From positions 1-64,000 of the forward strand of contig NZ_WIDQ01000003.1 in assembly GCF_009495745.1 (NCBI RefSeq): DNA of 64,000 bases, given 5' to 3'. The translations under genes were made by a program, and so were the position numbers. A model generated the notes under the pieces. That model ran no database searches. It was given only the letters and a program-made list of their open reading frames with translations, and had not been told where the DNA came from. The stretch is from Niveispirillum sp. SYP-B3756 (GTDB lineage Bacteria > Pseudomonadota > Alphaproteobacteria > Azospirillales > Azospirillaceae). This document shows, piece by piece, positions 1-8,253 of this stretch; position 1 is the stretch's first letter; every line of letters starts with the position of its first letter.

Positions 1-199
1 GCATCAACCGAACCGCTACCTCCGGCGCAATGCCGGGGCGGCCCGTCTGAGCGCTGTAAAGATCGGCAACCTCCGCCTCAAGCCAACCCAGATCCAGAAC
101 CTTATCAACCCGAACAAGCACATGGTCTGCTGGCAACAGCTCCCGCAGCGAGCACGCCACAAACAGCTCAGGCTGACGACGATCCTTCTGACCCAACAT
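1..199 (-). CDS. IS1182-family transposase, N-terminal part (cut by window edge)
   Basis: This is the first 66 codons of a transposase that would cut and join IS ends. The translation opens MLGQKDRRQPELF, continues with LRELLPADHVLVRVDKVLD, and has YSAQTGRPGIAPEVAVRLM at residues 47-65. This is the N-terminal domain (DUF772 type) of IS1182-family transposases. The ATG at 199-197 is the natural start for the family. The catalytic DDE part lies beyond the window, so it is unknown whether the element is intact. The start codon lies about 42 bp inside the probable IS terminus at 241-260. Confidence 0.85.
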   Translation of the reverse strand, partial: MLGQKDRRQPELFVACSLRELLPADHVLVRVDKVLDLGWLEAEVADLYSAQTGRPGIAPEVAVRLM

Positions 200-240
200 G
201 GCGATGCCTCCCGTGACATCGCCATCGAATCAAAATGTTA

Positions 241-260
241 GGGCTTTTTCAACAGGCCCT
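241..260. repeat. Probable terminal inverted repeat of the IS element
   Basis: The sequence GGGCTTTTTCAACAGGCCCT lies just upstream of the transposase start. Read on the minus strand it begins AGGGCCTGTTGAAAAAGCCC, a pattern typical of IS outer ends. The matching right end is outside the window, so the exact boundary and any target duplication cannot be checked. Confidence 0.5.
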
Positions 261-415
261 CGCCTAAAGGTTGACCTTTAGGCGACTTGGAGGCCGGCGA
301 CCGCCGGCCCGCGCCCCCGTGGGCGCGCAAGCCAAGGGCGCGGATGCGCCCGCCCGGCGCCTGAGGGAAGGCAAAATCTCCCTGGATCGGTCACGATCAA
401 GGGAGATTGGTATTA
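261..415 (+). repeat. Modular hairpin repeat, copy A
   Basis: Consecutive hairpins: 261-284 (CGCCTAAAGG-TTGA-CCTTTAGGCG), 292-309 (GGCCGGC-GACC-GCCGGCC), 310-327 (CGCGCCC-CCGT-GGGCGCG), linker CAAGCCAA, 336-351 (GGGCGC-GGAT-GCGCCC), tail GCCCGGCGCCTGAGGGAA, then a fifth hairpin at 375-408. The right boundary GGTATTA includes the stop codon of the minus-strand amn gene. It abuts the IS end at 260. It is one of six related loci in the window. Confidence 0.8.
375..408 (-). terminator. Hairpin terminator of amn (part of repeat copy A)
   Basis: A stem pairs AATCTCCCT..GATCG with CGATC.AGGGAGATT around a short loop. On the minus strand it starts 5 nt after the amn stop codon and is followed by TTTTG, giving a weak U tract. 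The same hairpin type recurs at 21996-22029 after another minus-strand gene. Confidence 0.6.
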
Positions 416-1924
416 CTGGAACGCCGCCTCGGCGAAGCTGCGCAGCTTGCGGCTATGCAGGCGGGCCAGTCCGTAATCCCGCATGATTTCCATTGCCAGC
501 ATCCCGATGGCCAGATGCTGGTCCACGCGGGCGCGGTAGAAATGGTTGGCCATGCCGGGCAGCTTCAATTCCCCATGCAGCGGCTTGTCGGAGACACAGA
601 GCAGCGTGCCGTAGGGAACGCGGAAGCGGAAGCCGTTGGCAGCTACGGTGGCCGATTCCATATCCAGCGCGATGGCGCGGGACTGGCTGAACCGCTGCAC
701 CGGCTCGCTATGGTCGCGCAGTTCCCAGTTACGGTTATCGATGGTGGCAACGGTGCCGGTGCGCATGATGGATTTCAGCTCCCAGCCCTTCAGGCCCGTC
801 ACCTTCTCCACCGCCCCTTCCAGGGCCACCTGCACTTCCGCCAGGGCCGGGATCGGCACCCAAGTGGGCAGATCGGCATCCAGCACCTTGTCTTCGCGCA
901 CATAACCATGGGCCAGCGCGTAATCGCCCAGGCGCTGGGTGTCGCGCAGGCCGGCACAATGGCCCAGCATCAGCCAGACATGTGGGCGCAGCACGGCGAT
1001 ATGGTCGCTGATCGTCTTGGCGTTGGAGGGGCCGACGCCGATATTGACGATGGTGATGCCGTTCCCATCCTTGCGCTTCAGATGGTAGGCCGGCATCTGC
1101 GGCAGGCGGGCCACCTTGGTCCCATCGCATTCCTTGCCGGGGAACAGGTGCTGGTTCCAGGTGACATGGTCGCCCGGTTCCACAAAGGCTTCATACTGGC
1201 TGCGGTAATGCTGGGTCGCCGGATCGTCCGACGGTTCCATGATCTCCAGCCCGCGCCGTACAAATTCATCGATATAGAACTGGTAGTTGGTGAACAGCAC
1301 GTAATTCTGGAAATGGTCCGGCTTGGTGGCCGTGTAATGCTTCAGCCGGTGCAGGCTGTAATCCACGCGCGGCGCGGTGAACAGGGCCAACGGGCGTGCA
1401 GCACCAGGGGGCACCACATGGGTGCCGTTGACGATGCTGTCATCCATATAGACCAGATCGGGCAGGTCAAAATAATCGCGCAGCTGGTAAAGCCGTTCCG
1501 GTGTCAGATCACCTTCGACATGCATCCCCTCTGGATAGGCGAACTGGATGGGGATCGGTGTATCGCTGATGCCCACTTCCAACGGCACGCTGTGGTTCTT
1601 TAACAGCAGGGAGAATTGGTGCTGCAGGTAATGGTCAAACAGATCAGGCCGCGTGATGGTGGTGCGGAAGGTGCCCATGCCATGGACGAAACCATAGGAC
1701 AGGCGGCTGTCGATACGGGGTTCGCTATCCATGCGGACTTGAATGAAGGGGTAGCAGGCGCGGACACGGCCGCCCAGATCTTCCCCATGGGCGAAGGCGG
1801 AAAAACGCCCGCGCAGATACGCCACGGCCTCATCATAAAGCGCCCGGACACGGGCGTAAGCGGCCTCAGCGTCGGTGAAGCTCTCCACCGAATGGTCAGT
1901 TACAAAATTTTTGGGTGAGTTCAC
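413..1924 (-). CDS. amn: AMP nucleosidase
   Basis: Hydrolyses AMP to adenine and ribose 5-phosphate in the cytoplasm. The 503-aa product matches the family, which is about 480-500 aa. It has an Amn N-terminal domain (roughly residues 15-200) and a C-terminal nucleoside-phosphorylase fold with NIGVGPSNAKT, LMLGHCAGL and ALDMESATVAANGFR, the last being the catalytic and substrate-binding region. The frame is open to 2044, but the GTG at 1924 is preferred: AGGAG lies 8 nt upstream and the extra N-terminal residues look non-coding. The stop codon is embedded in the border of the repeat at 261-415. Confidence 0.93.
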   Translation of the reverse strand: MNSPKNFVTDHSVESFTDAEAAYARVRALYDEAVAYLRGRFSAFAHGEDLGGRVRACYPFIQVRMDSEPRIDSRLSYGFVHGMGTFRTTITRPDLFDHYLQHQFSLLLKNHSVPLEVGISDTPIPIQFAYPEGMHVEGDLTPERLYQLRDYFDLPDLVYMDDSIVNGTHVVPPGAARPLALFTAPRVDYSLHRLKHYTATKPDHFQNYVLFTNYQFYIDEFVRRGLEIMEPSDDPATQHYRSQYEAFVEPGDHVTWNQHLFPGKECDGTKVARLPQMPAYHLKRKDGNGITIVNIGVGPSNAKTISDHIAVLRPHVWLMLGHCAGLRDTQRLGDYALAHGYVREDKVLDADLPTWVPIPALAEVQVALEGAVEKVTGLKGWELKSIMRTGTVATIDNRNWELRDHSEPVQRFSQSRAIALDMESATVAANGFRFRVPYGTLLCVSDKPLHGELKLPGMANHFYRARVDQHLAIGMLAMEIMRDYGLARLHSRKLRSFAEAAFQ

Positions 1925-2068
1925 TGTGCAAGCTCCTATGAGTTTGCACTTTTTTATGCGCCCATTCGGGGGGCTTTGGGAAGAGGGCATTTTGTGAAGA
2001 CTTAACGAAAGCGGAAGCGGGTGGCGCTGGTGACACACGCCCATAGAGGTGTTGCACGGCGCAGGAAA

Positions 2069-2088
2069 GGGGCCGCCAACGCGGCCCC
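2069..2088 (-). terminator. Hairpin downstream of the cytochrome b gene
   Basis: GGGGCCGC-CAAC-GCGGCCCC forms a perfect 8-bp GC stem 10 nt past the stop codon at 2099. On the minus strand it is followed by CCTTTCC, so it is a GC-rich terminator-like hairpin with a poor U tract. Confidence 0.5.
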
Positions 2089-2098
2089 GCCTGTATCA

Positions 2099-2650
2099 TC
2101 ACGGACGCTTAAGCCCGGTCACCATGGAACGCACCAGATTTTCCCGGTGCAACAGGCTGGACAGCAGGACGCCAGCCACATGCAGGCAGACCAGGATCAG
2201 GGTACCGGTCGCTGCCGCCTCATGCAGTTCTTCAACCTGATGATGGGTCAGGGGCAGGCCCGGCACGCCATATTTCAAGGCTACACCGCTGGCCACCGTG
2301 AACAGAAGGCCGGCCAGCAAGGCGACAATCATCGCGCCGCCGGCCGGATTATGGCCGACATAGCGGGCAGCACGTCCCCGCAGCAGATCGCCCAGATAGG
2401 CGAAAAGCGCACCTGGTGAGGGAACGAATCCGGCAAACCGGGCATTGGCAGGGCCGGTCAGCCCCCAGAAAGCACGGATGGCAATGATGGCCAGGATGGT
2501 GAATCCGGCCGCCATATGGGGCAACATTATCTCTTCCGCTGTCAGCCAGCTGATAAGAAAAGCGCCCGCCAGGGTCCAGTGCAGTGCCCGGATCAGCCGG
2601 TCCCAGACCGGTATGGGGCGCGCGCTGTGGGGGATATCAAGCGTGCTCAT
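2099..2650 (-). CDS. Cytochrome b561 / hydrogenase-type cytochrome b family membrane protein
   Basis: A 183-aa integral membrane protein of the cytochrome b561/b6 superfamily, expected to carry two hemes between helices and pass electrons in the membrane. It shows WDRLIRALHWTLAGAF near the N-terminus, with candidate heme ligand His in helix 1, then IMLPHMAAGFTILAIIAIR and LHEAAATGTLILVCLHVAGV, with further membrane histidines. ATG at 2650 has GGAGG 9 nt upstream; the frame extends further but without coding character. It starts 4 nt after the small membrane protein gene at 2655-2822, suggesting co-translation. The electron partner is not evident. Confidence 0.85.
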   Translation of the reverse strand: MSTLDIPHSARPIPVWDRLIRALHWTLAGAFLISWLTAEEIMLPHMAAGFTILAIIAIRAFWGLTGPANARFAGFVPSPGALFAYLGDLLRGRAARYVGHNPAGGAMIVALLAGLLFTVASGVALKYGVPGLPLTHHQVEELHEAAATGTLILVCLHVAGVLLSSLLHRENLVRSMVTGLKRP

Positions 2651-2654
2651 GGCG

Positions 2655-2822
2655 TCAATCCTCCCCTTTCTCATCATGATCAGAATCATGATCCAGGGTG
2701 GAGGGGGCGTCGCCAGCAGTGGCGGGGCGGGGGATGGCACCGGCCTGTGCAAGCAGGGCGTAGCCACCAACGGCGACCGCGCCAAGCAGCAGGAACACGG
2801 CGGATAATTTGCCGTAATTCAT
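2655..2822 (-). CDS. Small membrane-anchored protein with Asp/His-rich tail
   Basis: A 55-aa product beginning MNYGKLSAVFLLLGAVAVGGYALLA, a single N-terminal membrane segment or uncleaved signal, followed by a short linker and the acidic, histidine-containing tail LDHDSDHDEKGED. AGGA lies 8 nt before the ATG, and the stop codon is 4 nt from the cytochrome b start, so translation as a pair is likely. No family is recognised. The D/H tail could bind a metal ion in the periplasm, but this is only inference. Confidence 0.6.
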   Translation of the reverse strand: MNYGKLSAVFLLLGAVAVGGYALLAQAGAIPRPATAGDAPSTLDHDSDHDEKGED

Positions 2823-2923
2823 GGGGGTATTCCTGAAAGGCGGAAGGCGGGGTTTCGCCTTCACACCATCTTTCATAGCCCCCATTGGCTGAACCGGCCC
2901 TGAATGGGCCGTTCAGATTGGGT

Positions 2924-4219
2924 TCAGTCTTCCAGCCCCACCAACGCGCGGGCAAAGGCACGGGCCTCAAACGGGCGCAAATCGTAGACGCCTTCGCCCA
3001 CACCGATGGCATGGACCGGCAGCTTGAACTTCTCCGCCAGCGCCACCAGCACGCCACCGCGCGCGGAGCCGTCCAGCTTGGTCAGAATCAGGCCATTGAT
3101 GGAGACCATGTCCTTGAACACCTCCACTTGGCTGTGCGCATTCTGGCCGGTGGTGGCATCCAGCGTCAGCAGGGTGGTATGGGGCGCGTCGGGCTGCAGC
3201 TTCTTGATGACGCGGACGATCTTGCGCAGTTCTTCCATCAGGCCGGCCTTGTTCTGCAGGCGGCCAGCCGTGTCGATCAGCAGCACATCGGCCCCAGCGG
3301 CGGTGGCTCGCTCCAGCGCCTCATAGGCCAGACCGGCAGCATCGGCGCCGGTCGGCTTGGAGATGACGGGGCAGCCGGTGCGATCACCCCAGATTTGCAA
3401 TTGGGAGACGGCGGCGGCGCGGAACGTGTCACCCGCAGCCATCCAGACATTCTTGCCCTCCGCCCGGAACTGGCGGGCCAGCTTGCCGATGGTCGTCGTC
3501 TTGCCGGTGCCATTGACACCGACCAGCAGGATGACATGCGGCTTTTTGCTGGCATCGATCACCAGCGGCTGCGCCACCGGCTCCACGATTTTCTGCACTT
3601 CACCGGCCAGATAATCCTTCACCTCTTCCGCTGACACTTCCTTGCCGAAACGGGTCTTGGCAAGGCCATTGGCCAGGCGTGCCGCCGTCACCGGCCCCAG
3701 ATCGGCGCGGATCAGCAACTCCTCCAGCTCCTCCAGCGCCTCATCATCCAGCTTCTTCTTGGTGAAGATGCCGGTAATGCCGTCGGTCAGGCGGGCGGTG
3801 GATTTGGACAGGCCGTCCTTCAGCCGGGAGAACCAGCTTTTCCGTTCCGGCTTGTCCTCCAACTCCGGCAGCGGCTCATCCGCCAGCGATACAGCCGGCG
3901 GTGGCGGGGCAACAGGAACCGGGGGCAGGCTCGCCACCGGTTCTTCCTGCGCCACTTCCACCGGGGCCGGTTCAGGTGTCGGCACCGGTGGGGCAGGGGG
4001 GGGAACAGGCGCCGGCTCAACCGCCGTCTGTTCGACTGGCGGCGGGGGTACCGGAACGGGGGCCGGGGTTTCCGCTGCCGCTTCCTTCACCGGTTCATCG
4101 GGCACCGTCGCCGCCGGCACCGGTGCCACCACCGTTTCCGTTTCGGTGACAGGGCTGCGCCGCCGCAGATCATTTTCAGGTGCGGGCTGCGGGGTTTTCT
4201 TCTTGAACCAGTTCAGCAT
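2924..4219 (-). CDS. ftsY: Signal recognition particle receptor FtsY
   Basis: GTPase that docks SRP-ribosome complexes at the inner membrane for co-translational insertion. The 431-aa protein has a Pro/Glu/Val-rich acidic region (residues 20-125), an N domain (about 127-215) and a G domain with P-loop GVNGTGKTT (234-242), DTFRAAA (264-270), DTAGR (316-320) and TKLDGSARGG (380-389). The start overlaps the mtaB stop by ATGA, and dapF-mtaB-ftsY form a tightly overlapped operon. The long proline-rich stretch is unusual in composition but sits in the variable, membrane-associating part. Confidence 0.96.
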   Translation of the reverse strand: MLNWFKKKTPQPAPENDLRRRSPVTETETVVAPVPAATVPDEPVKEAAAETPAPVPVPPPPVEQTAVEPAPVPPPAPPVPTPEPAPVEVAQEEPVASLPPVPVAPPPPAVSLADEPLPELEDKPERKSWFSRLKDGLSKSTARLTDGITGIFTKKKLDDEALEELEELLIRADLGPVTAARLANGLAKTRFGKEVSAEEVKDYLAGEVQKIVEPVAQPLVIDASKKPHVILLVGVNGTGKTTTIGKLARQFRAEGKNVWMAAGDTFRAAAVSQLQIWGDRTGCPVISKPTGADAAGLAYEALERATAAGADVLLIDTAGRLQNKAGLMEELRKIVRVIKKLQPDAPHTTLLTLDATTGQNAHSQVEVFKDMVSINGLILTKLDGSARGGVLVALAEKFKLPVHAIGVGEGVYDLRPFEARAFARALVGLED

Positions 4220-5568
4220 CAGTCAAGGACCGTGGCGGTAAGTTGATGGCCGGCAATGCCGGTAATATGGGCGCGCAGGATCGTTCCGGCTTCATAATGA
4301 TCGGGGACTTGCACTTCGGCAAAGCCCTCATTCCGGCCCAAACCCGGCTTTTCAACCAATACGCTGACGGAACGACCCAGTTGGGACGCCAGATAGCGGG
4401 CAACCTGCGCCTCACCCACCGCGCGCAGCCGGGCCGCGCGTTCCTTGCGAATGGGGCCGGGCACTTGGGGCATCTTGGCGGCGGGTGTGCCGGGGCGGGG
4501 GCTGTAGGGGAACACGTGCAGCCAAGTCAGCCCGCATTCCTCAACAATGCGCAGGCTGTTCTGGAACATCTCTTCCGTTTCTGTCGGGAAACCGGCGATG
4601 ATATCGGCACCGAAAACAATATCCGGGCGCAGGGAGCGCGCCTTTTCGGCAAAGGCGATGGCATCATCGCGCAGATGCCGACGCTTCATCCGCTTCAAGA
4701 TCATGTCATCGCCGGCCTGCAGGGACAAATGCAGATGCGGCATCAGGCGGGGTTCTTCAGCGATCAGCCGCCACAGATCCTCATCCATCTCCACCGCATC
4801 CAGGGAGGACAGGCGCAGGCGCGGCAGTTCCGGCACGGCGGCCAGAAGGCGGCGGGTCATCTGGCCCAGGGTCGGCTTGCCCGGCAGGTCAGCCCCGAAG
4901 GAGGTGATATCCACCCCGGTCAGCACCACCTCATTATAACCGGACGCCACCAGGGCGCGGACTTGGGCGACAATCTCCCCCATCGGCACGGAGCGGGAAT
5001 TGCCCCGGCCAAAGGGGATGATGCAGAAGGTGCAGCGATGGTCGCAGCCATTCTGCACCTGAACGAAGGCGCGGGCGCGGCCTTCCATCCCCTGGATCAG
5101 ATGGCCTGCCGTCTCCGTCACGCTCATGATGTCGTTGACGGCGACCCGTTCCGCCGTGCCGGTGCCGAAATCGGCCCAGGGGGTGGCGGTCAGCTTGGCA
5201 TCATTGCCCAGCACATGGTCCACCTCGCCCATGGCGGCGAATTTTTCCGGGTTCACCTGGGCGGCACAGCCGGTGACAATGATCTTCGCCTCGGGCCGCT
5301 CGCGGCGCATCCGGCGGATGGTCTGGCGGGCCTGACGCTCCGCCTCTGCCGTGACAGCACAGGTATTGATGATTACCACATCCGCCAGCCCGGCTTGACG
5401 CGCATGGGTGCGCATCACCTCTGATTCATAGGCGTTCAGCCGGCAGCCGAAGGTGACCAGCGTGGGTTCCCCGGCCCCGCCGGTCACTTCCGCCGGGCCG
5501 CCTTCGGCACCCTCATGCGCATGGTCATGCAGGTCGGCGGCGTCGGGCAGGTTGGTTTCCACGCTCAT
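4219..5568 (-). CDS. mtaB: tRNA (t6A37) methylthiotransferase MtaB
   Basis: Radical-SAM enzyme that converts t6A to ms2t6A at position 37 of ANN-decoding tRNAs. The 449-aa protein has an N-terminal UPF0004 domain with Cys42, Cys70 and Cys101 for the auxiliary [4Fe-4S] cluster, and a radical-SAM domain with CDHRCTFC (Cys175, 179, 182), followed by a C-terminal TRAM-like region. The ATG at 5568 overlaps the dapF stop (ATGA), which decides the start over a longer open frame to 5658. The N-terminal 35 residues are acidic and His-rich, an extension without clear function. Confidence 0.94.
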   Translation of the reverse strand: MSVETNLPDAADLHDHAHEGAEGGPAEVTGGAGEPTLVTFGCRLNAYESEVMRTHARQAGLADVVIINTCAVTAEAERQARQTIRRMRRERPEAKIIVTGCAAQVNPEKFAAMGEVDHVLGNDAKLTATPWADFGTGTAERVAVNDIMSVTETAGHLIQGMEGRARAFVQVQNGCDHRCTFCIIPFGRGNSRSVPMGEIVAQVRALVASGYNEVVLTGVDITSFGADLPGKPTLGQMTRRLLAAVPELPRLRLSSLDAVEMDEDLWRLIAEEPRLMPHLHLSLQAGDDMILKRMKRRHLRDDAIAFAEKARSLRPDIVFGADIIAGFPTETEEMFQNSLRIVEECGLTWLHVFPYSPRPGTPAAKMPQVPGPIRKERAARLRAVGEAQVARYLASQLGRSVSVLVEKPGLGRNEGFAEVQVPDHYEAGTILRAHITGIAGHQLTATVLD

Positions 5569-6407
5569 GCCGGCACGCCCAGCAATTCCGGCCCCAAGGT
5601 ACCCCGGAAAGATCTCGCCACCGGGCCGGTCATCAGCACATGGCCGTTTTCCAGCCATTCAATGATCAGGTCACCACCATCCAGCGTCACCGTCACACGG
5701 CGACCCTGCACCAGCCCGCGCCGAATAGCGGCGACGCCAACGGCGCAGGCACCCGACCCGCAAGCCTGGGTGATGCCGGCCCCGCGTTCCCATACCCGCA
5801 TCCGCACCGCTGCCGGGCCGGTGACATGTGCCACCTCAATATTGGCGCGGTTGGGGAAGATGGGATGGGTTTCCAGCAGGGGGCCGAAGCGCGGCAGGTC
5901 CACCGCTTCGGCATCATCCACGAAGAACACGGCATGGGGGTTGCCCATATTGACGCAGACCGGATCGGCCAGCGGCCCTTCGGCCAGATCGACATGGGCG
6001 GTATCGCTGGCATGGGCCAGCGGGATGGCCTGCCAGTCCAGCCGGGCTGGCCCCATATCCACCGTCACCAACCCATCGGCACGGATGCTGCAGGCCAGCA
6101 GGCCGGAAATGGTCTGGATGGTTAGGTGATCGCGCCCCAGATCGCCCGCCACCAGGGAGGCGACGCAGCGCGTGGCATTGCCACAGGCCCCAGCCTCGCT
6201 GCCATCGGGGTTCAGGATGCGCATGAAGATATCGGCGGCCGGATCGACAGGCGGTTCAATGACGATCAACTGGTCGTAACCGATCCCTTTTCGCCGGTCG
6301 CTAATGGCGCGCGCCTGCGCAGCCGAAAAACGGATCGGTTGGGTGCGACCGTCCACAATGACAAAGTCATTGCCCAGCCCGTGCATCTTGAGAAAGTCGA
6401 TCATCAT
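5565..6407 (-). CDS. dapF: Diaminopimelate epimerase
   Basis: Interconverts LL- and meso-diaminopimelate for lysine and peptidoglycan synthesis. The 280-aa sequence has both catalytic-cysteine motifs, GACGNATR (Cys75) and ACGSGACA (Cys216), plus the substrate-binding NMGNPHAV and ERGAGITQACGSG. Two adjacent ATGs (6407 and 6404) are possible starts; neither has a clear Shine-Dalgarno. It is first in the dapF-mtaB-ftsY operon. Confidence 0.96.
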   Translation of the reverse strand: MMIDFLKMHGLGNDFVIVDGRTQPIRFSAAQARAISDRRKGIGYDQLIVIEPPVDPAADIFMRILNPDGSEAGACGNATRCVASLVAGDLGRDHLTIQTISGLLACSIRADGLVTVDMGPARLDWQAIPLAHASDTAHVDLAEGPLADPVCVNMGNPHAVFFVDDAEAVDLPRFGPLLETHPIFPNRANIEVAHVTGPAAVRMRVWERGAGITQACGSGACAVGVAAIRRGLVQGRRVTVTLDGGDLIIEWLENGHVLMTGPVARSFRGTLGPELLGVPA

Positions 6408-6524
6408 GATGCGGCGTTATATGGCGATCCGGGGGCAAAGGTAAATGGCCGTCCCGCCAGGGGCGGGAATGCGTGGGGCAGGGGGATGTCTTCGGGAGAG
6501 GGGTATAATGTTACAAGCACACAA

Positions 6525-6818
6525 TTACTGCGCCTGCCGCTTCCAATGGGCTGGGTTACGCTTTGCGTGCAGGCAAGCGAAAACCTCTACCACCTCCCCC
6601 CGGATGCGGAAAAACAGACTATAGGGGAAGCGGCGAAACACGGCCCGGCGAATGTCCCGCCGCACGGTTTGATAGAGGGTTGGGTTGTTGGCCAGTTGCC
6701 GGGCAACAGCCAGGAATTCGTCCATGAAGTGCCGGCCAAGGCCGGGCAGTTCAGCATCGTACCAGTCCCGTGCGGCGGCAAGGTCAGCCTCCGCCTGCGG
6801 GGTCAGAACGACCCGCAT
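6525..6818 (-). CDS. RelE/ParE-family toxin
   Basis: A 97-aa basic protein starting MRVVLTPQAEADLAAARDWYD, then LPGLGRHFMDEFLAVARQL, with RRFPYSLFFRIRGEVVEVFACLHAKRNPAHW at the C-terminus, the typical layout of the ParE/RelE plasmid-stabilisation superfamily. The target (gyrase or translating ribosome) cannot be told from sequence. Its ATG overlaps the stop of the upstream antitoxin (TGATG), the usual toxin-second order. It lies between dapF and rsmC. Confidence 0.87.
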   Translation of the reverse strand: MRVVLTPQAEADLAAARDWYDAELPGLGRHFMDEFLAVARQLANNPTLYQTVRRDIRRAVFRRFPYSLFFRIRGEVVEVFACLHAKRNPAHWKRQAQ

Positions 6819-7027
6819 CAACGGTAATGGGCTGTCAGATCATGATAGGTGGCAAGGGCATCACGACCCTGTTTAATGTCCTCGTCCAAGGTCGCATAAC
6901 GGCGGTCAAGCTCAGCACTTTGTTCATCGGTGAGCGGGATATGCGCTGCCTCGATGCTGTCCCAGAGCGCGCCGATCAGGTCCAGTTTCTCGCTCGCGGT
7001 CAGGCGGCTTAAATCAGGCATTGGCAT
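6818..7027 (-). CDS. Addiction-module antitoxin component
   Basis: A 69-aa acidic protein, MPMPDLSRLTASEKLDLIG, with ALWDSIEAAHIPLTDEQSAELDRRYA. This is the short putative addiction-module family (TIGR02574-like) that pairs with RelE/ParE toxins. Starts at 7027 or 7021 are possible. It overlaps the toxin start by one base, consistent with translational coupling, and would be expected to neutralise the toxin. Confidence 0.85.
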   Translation of the reverse strand: MPMPDLSRLTASEKLDLIGALWDSIEAAHIPLTDEQSAELDRRYATLDEDIKQGRDALATYHDLTAHYR

Positions 7028-7113
7028 GTCGGGCTGCTCCCCGGAAACACATCTTATGCAAAGATAATTTAGTTGATCATGAAGCTGATGGCAATGCGGG
7101 GTGCATTGGAACC

Positions 7114-8127
7114 TTACGCCCGCGCCTCAATCAGCTTGAAGCCATCGGCCTCTGCCACCAGCCGGCGGTCCTTGAAATGGGCGTCGATCACCGCTTCATA
7201 GGGAAGCTGGCGGTTGGCCACCATCAGCAGCAATCCGCCTTTTTCCAGGCAATAGGCTGCCTTCTCGATGAAAGCCGCCCCCAGTTCCACGTCGGTGGCC
7301 TTGCCGCTGTGGAAGGGCGGATTCATGATGACGCTGTGATAGCGCTGGCGGGGCAGGCCCTGGGTCACGTCGGCCCAATGGAAACGCAGCGGCGTTTCGC
7401 CGGCCAGCGGTTCCACATTCAGCTTCGCCGCTTCCAATGCCGCGGCATCCGCCTCGAACAGGTCCAGCCCCTTCAGGTGGCGACCGGTCTTCAGCAGCTT
7501 GGAAGACAGATAGCCCCAACCGGCCCCCAGGTCGGCGATGCGACCACGCACCTCCCCCGGCAGATGGTCGGCCAGAAGCTTGGAACCCCGGTCGATCTTG
7601 TTCCAGCCATGCATCCCCGGCCCGGCATGAAAGCCGGTCTCATTCACCAGCCTTGTGCGCCCGCCGGCCAGCCAGGATTGCAGCATGTCCGGCATCGCCC
7701 CTGCCTGCTTGCGGGTCCAGAAGATGCGGGCATGGAATTTGGAAGCCGATTCCACTGGCCCCAGCGCCTTGGCCACATCTTTCTGCAGGCTGGCCGCACC
7801 CGTATCATTATCACCCGCCGCCAGCAGCAGCCCGCCCACGGGCAGCGCCGCCCAGGCCTCTGCAATGGCGGCCAGGCTGTCGGCCTTGTGCTTGCTCAGC
7901 GGGCAGAGGGCGGCATCATAGGGGCCGTCGGACACGGTTTGCGTTACCCGGAACCCGGCATTGGCCAGCGCGTCATGGTCCGGCTTGAAACCGGTAACGC
8001 AGGCCAGCCGGGTTTGCCACCCCGCCTCCAGCGCCGCATCAGCGCGGGCACGCAGCATCAGGGCCTGGGCCGGCAGGGCAAGCATACCGGTGGCGAAGGG
8101 GTAGAGCAGGGCTTTGATCGTCGTCAT
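7114..8127 (-). CDS. rsmC: RsmC-like 16S rRNA guanine-N2 methyltransferase
   Basis: A 337-aa class I SAM-dependent methyltransferase likely modifying G1207-equivalent of 16S rRNA. It has the two-domain RsmC plan: an N-terminal degenerate half (residues 1-165) and a C-terminal catalytic half with SAM motif DLGAGWGYLS (199-208) and the amino-methylating signature NPPFH (269-273). A short inverted repeat (ATCGGG-CTGTA-CCCGAT, 8131-8147) lies directly before the start. It is divergent from the gtr-like cassette. RlmG is the nearest alternative identity. Confidence 0.85.
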   Translation of the reverse strand: MTTIKALLYPFATGMLALPAQALMLRARADAALEAGWQTRLACVTGFKPDHDALANAGFRVTQTVSDGPYDAALCPLSKHKADSLAAIAEAWAALPVGGLLLAAGDNDTGAASLQKDVAKALGPVESASKFHARIFWTRKQAGAMPDMLQSWLAGGRTRLVNETGFHAGPGMHGWNKIDRGSKLLADHLPGEVRGRIADLGAGWGYLSSKLLKTGRHLKGLDLFEADAAALEAAKLNVEPLAGETPLRFHWADVTQGLPRQRYHSVIMNPPFHSGKATDVELGAAFIEKAAYCLEKGGLLLMVANRQLPYEAVIDAHFKDRRLVAEADGFKLIEARA

Positions 8128-8253
8128 GGGATCGGGCTGTACCCGATTGTGTTATGGCTGTACAGGCCCGCCTTGATCTTGCCCCACACCCCGCCTATCA
8201 GAAGGCAATAACCCTGGCCCTTGCCGGCCCTGCATCCCTGGTGATCTGCCCCC

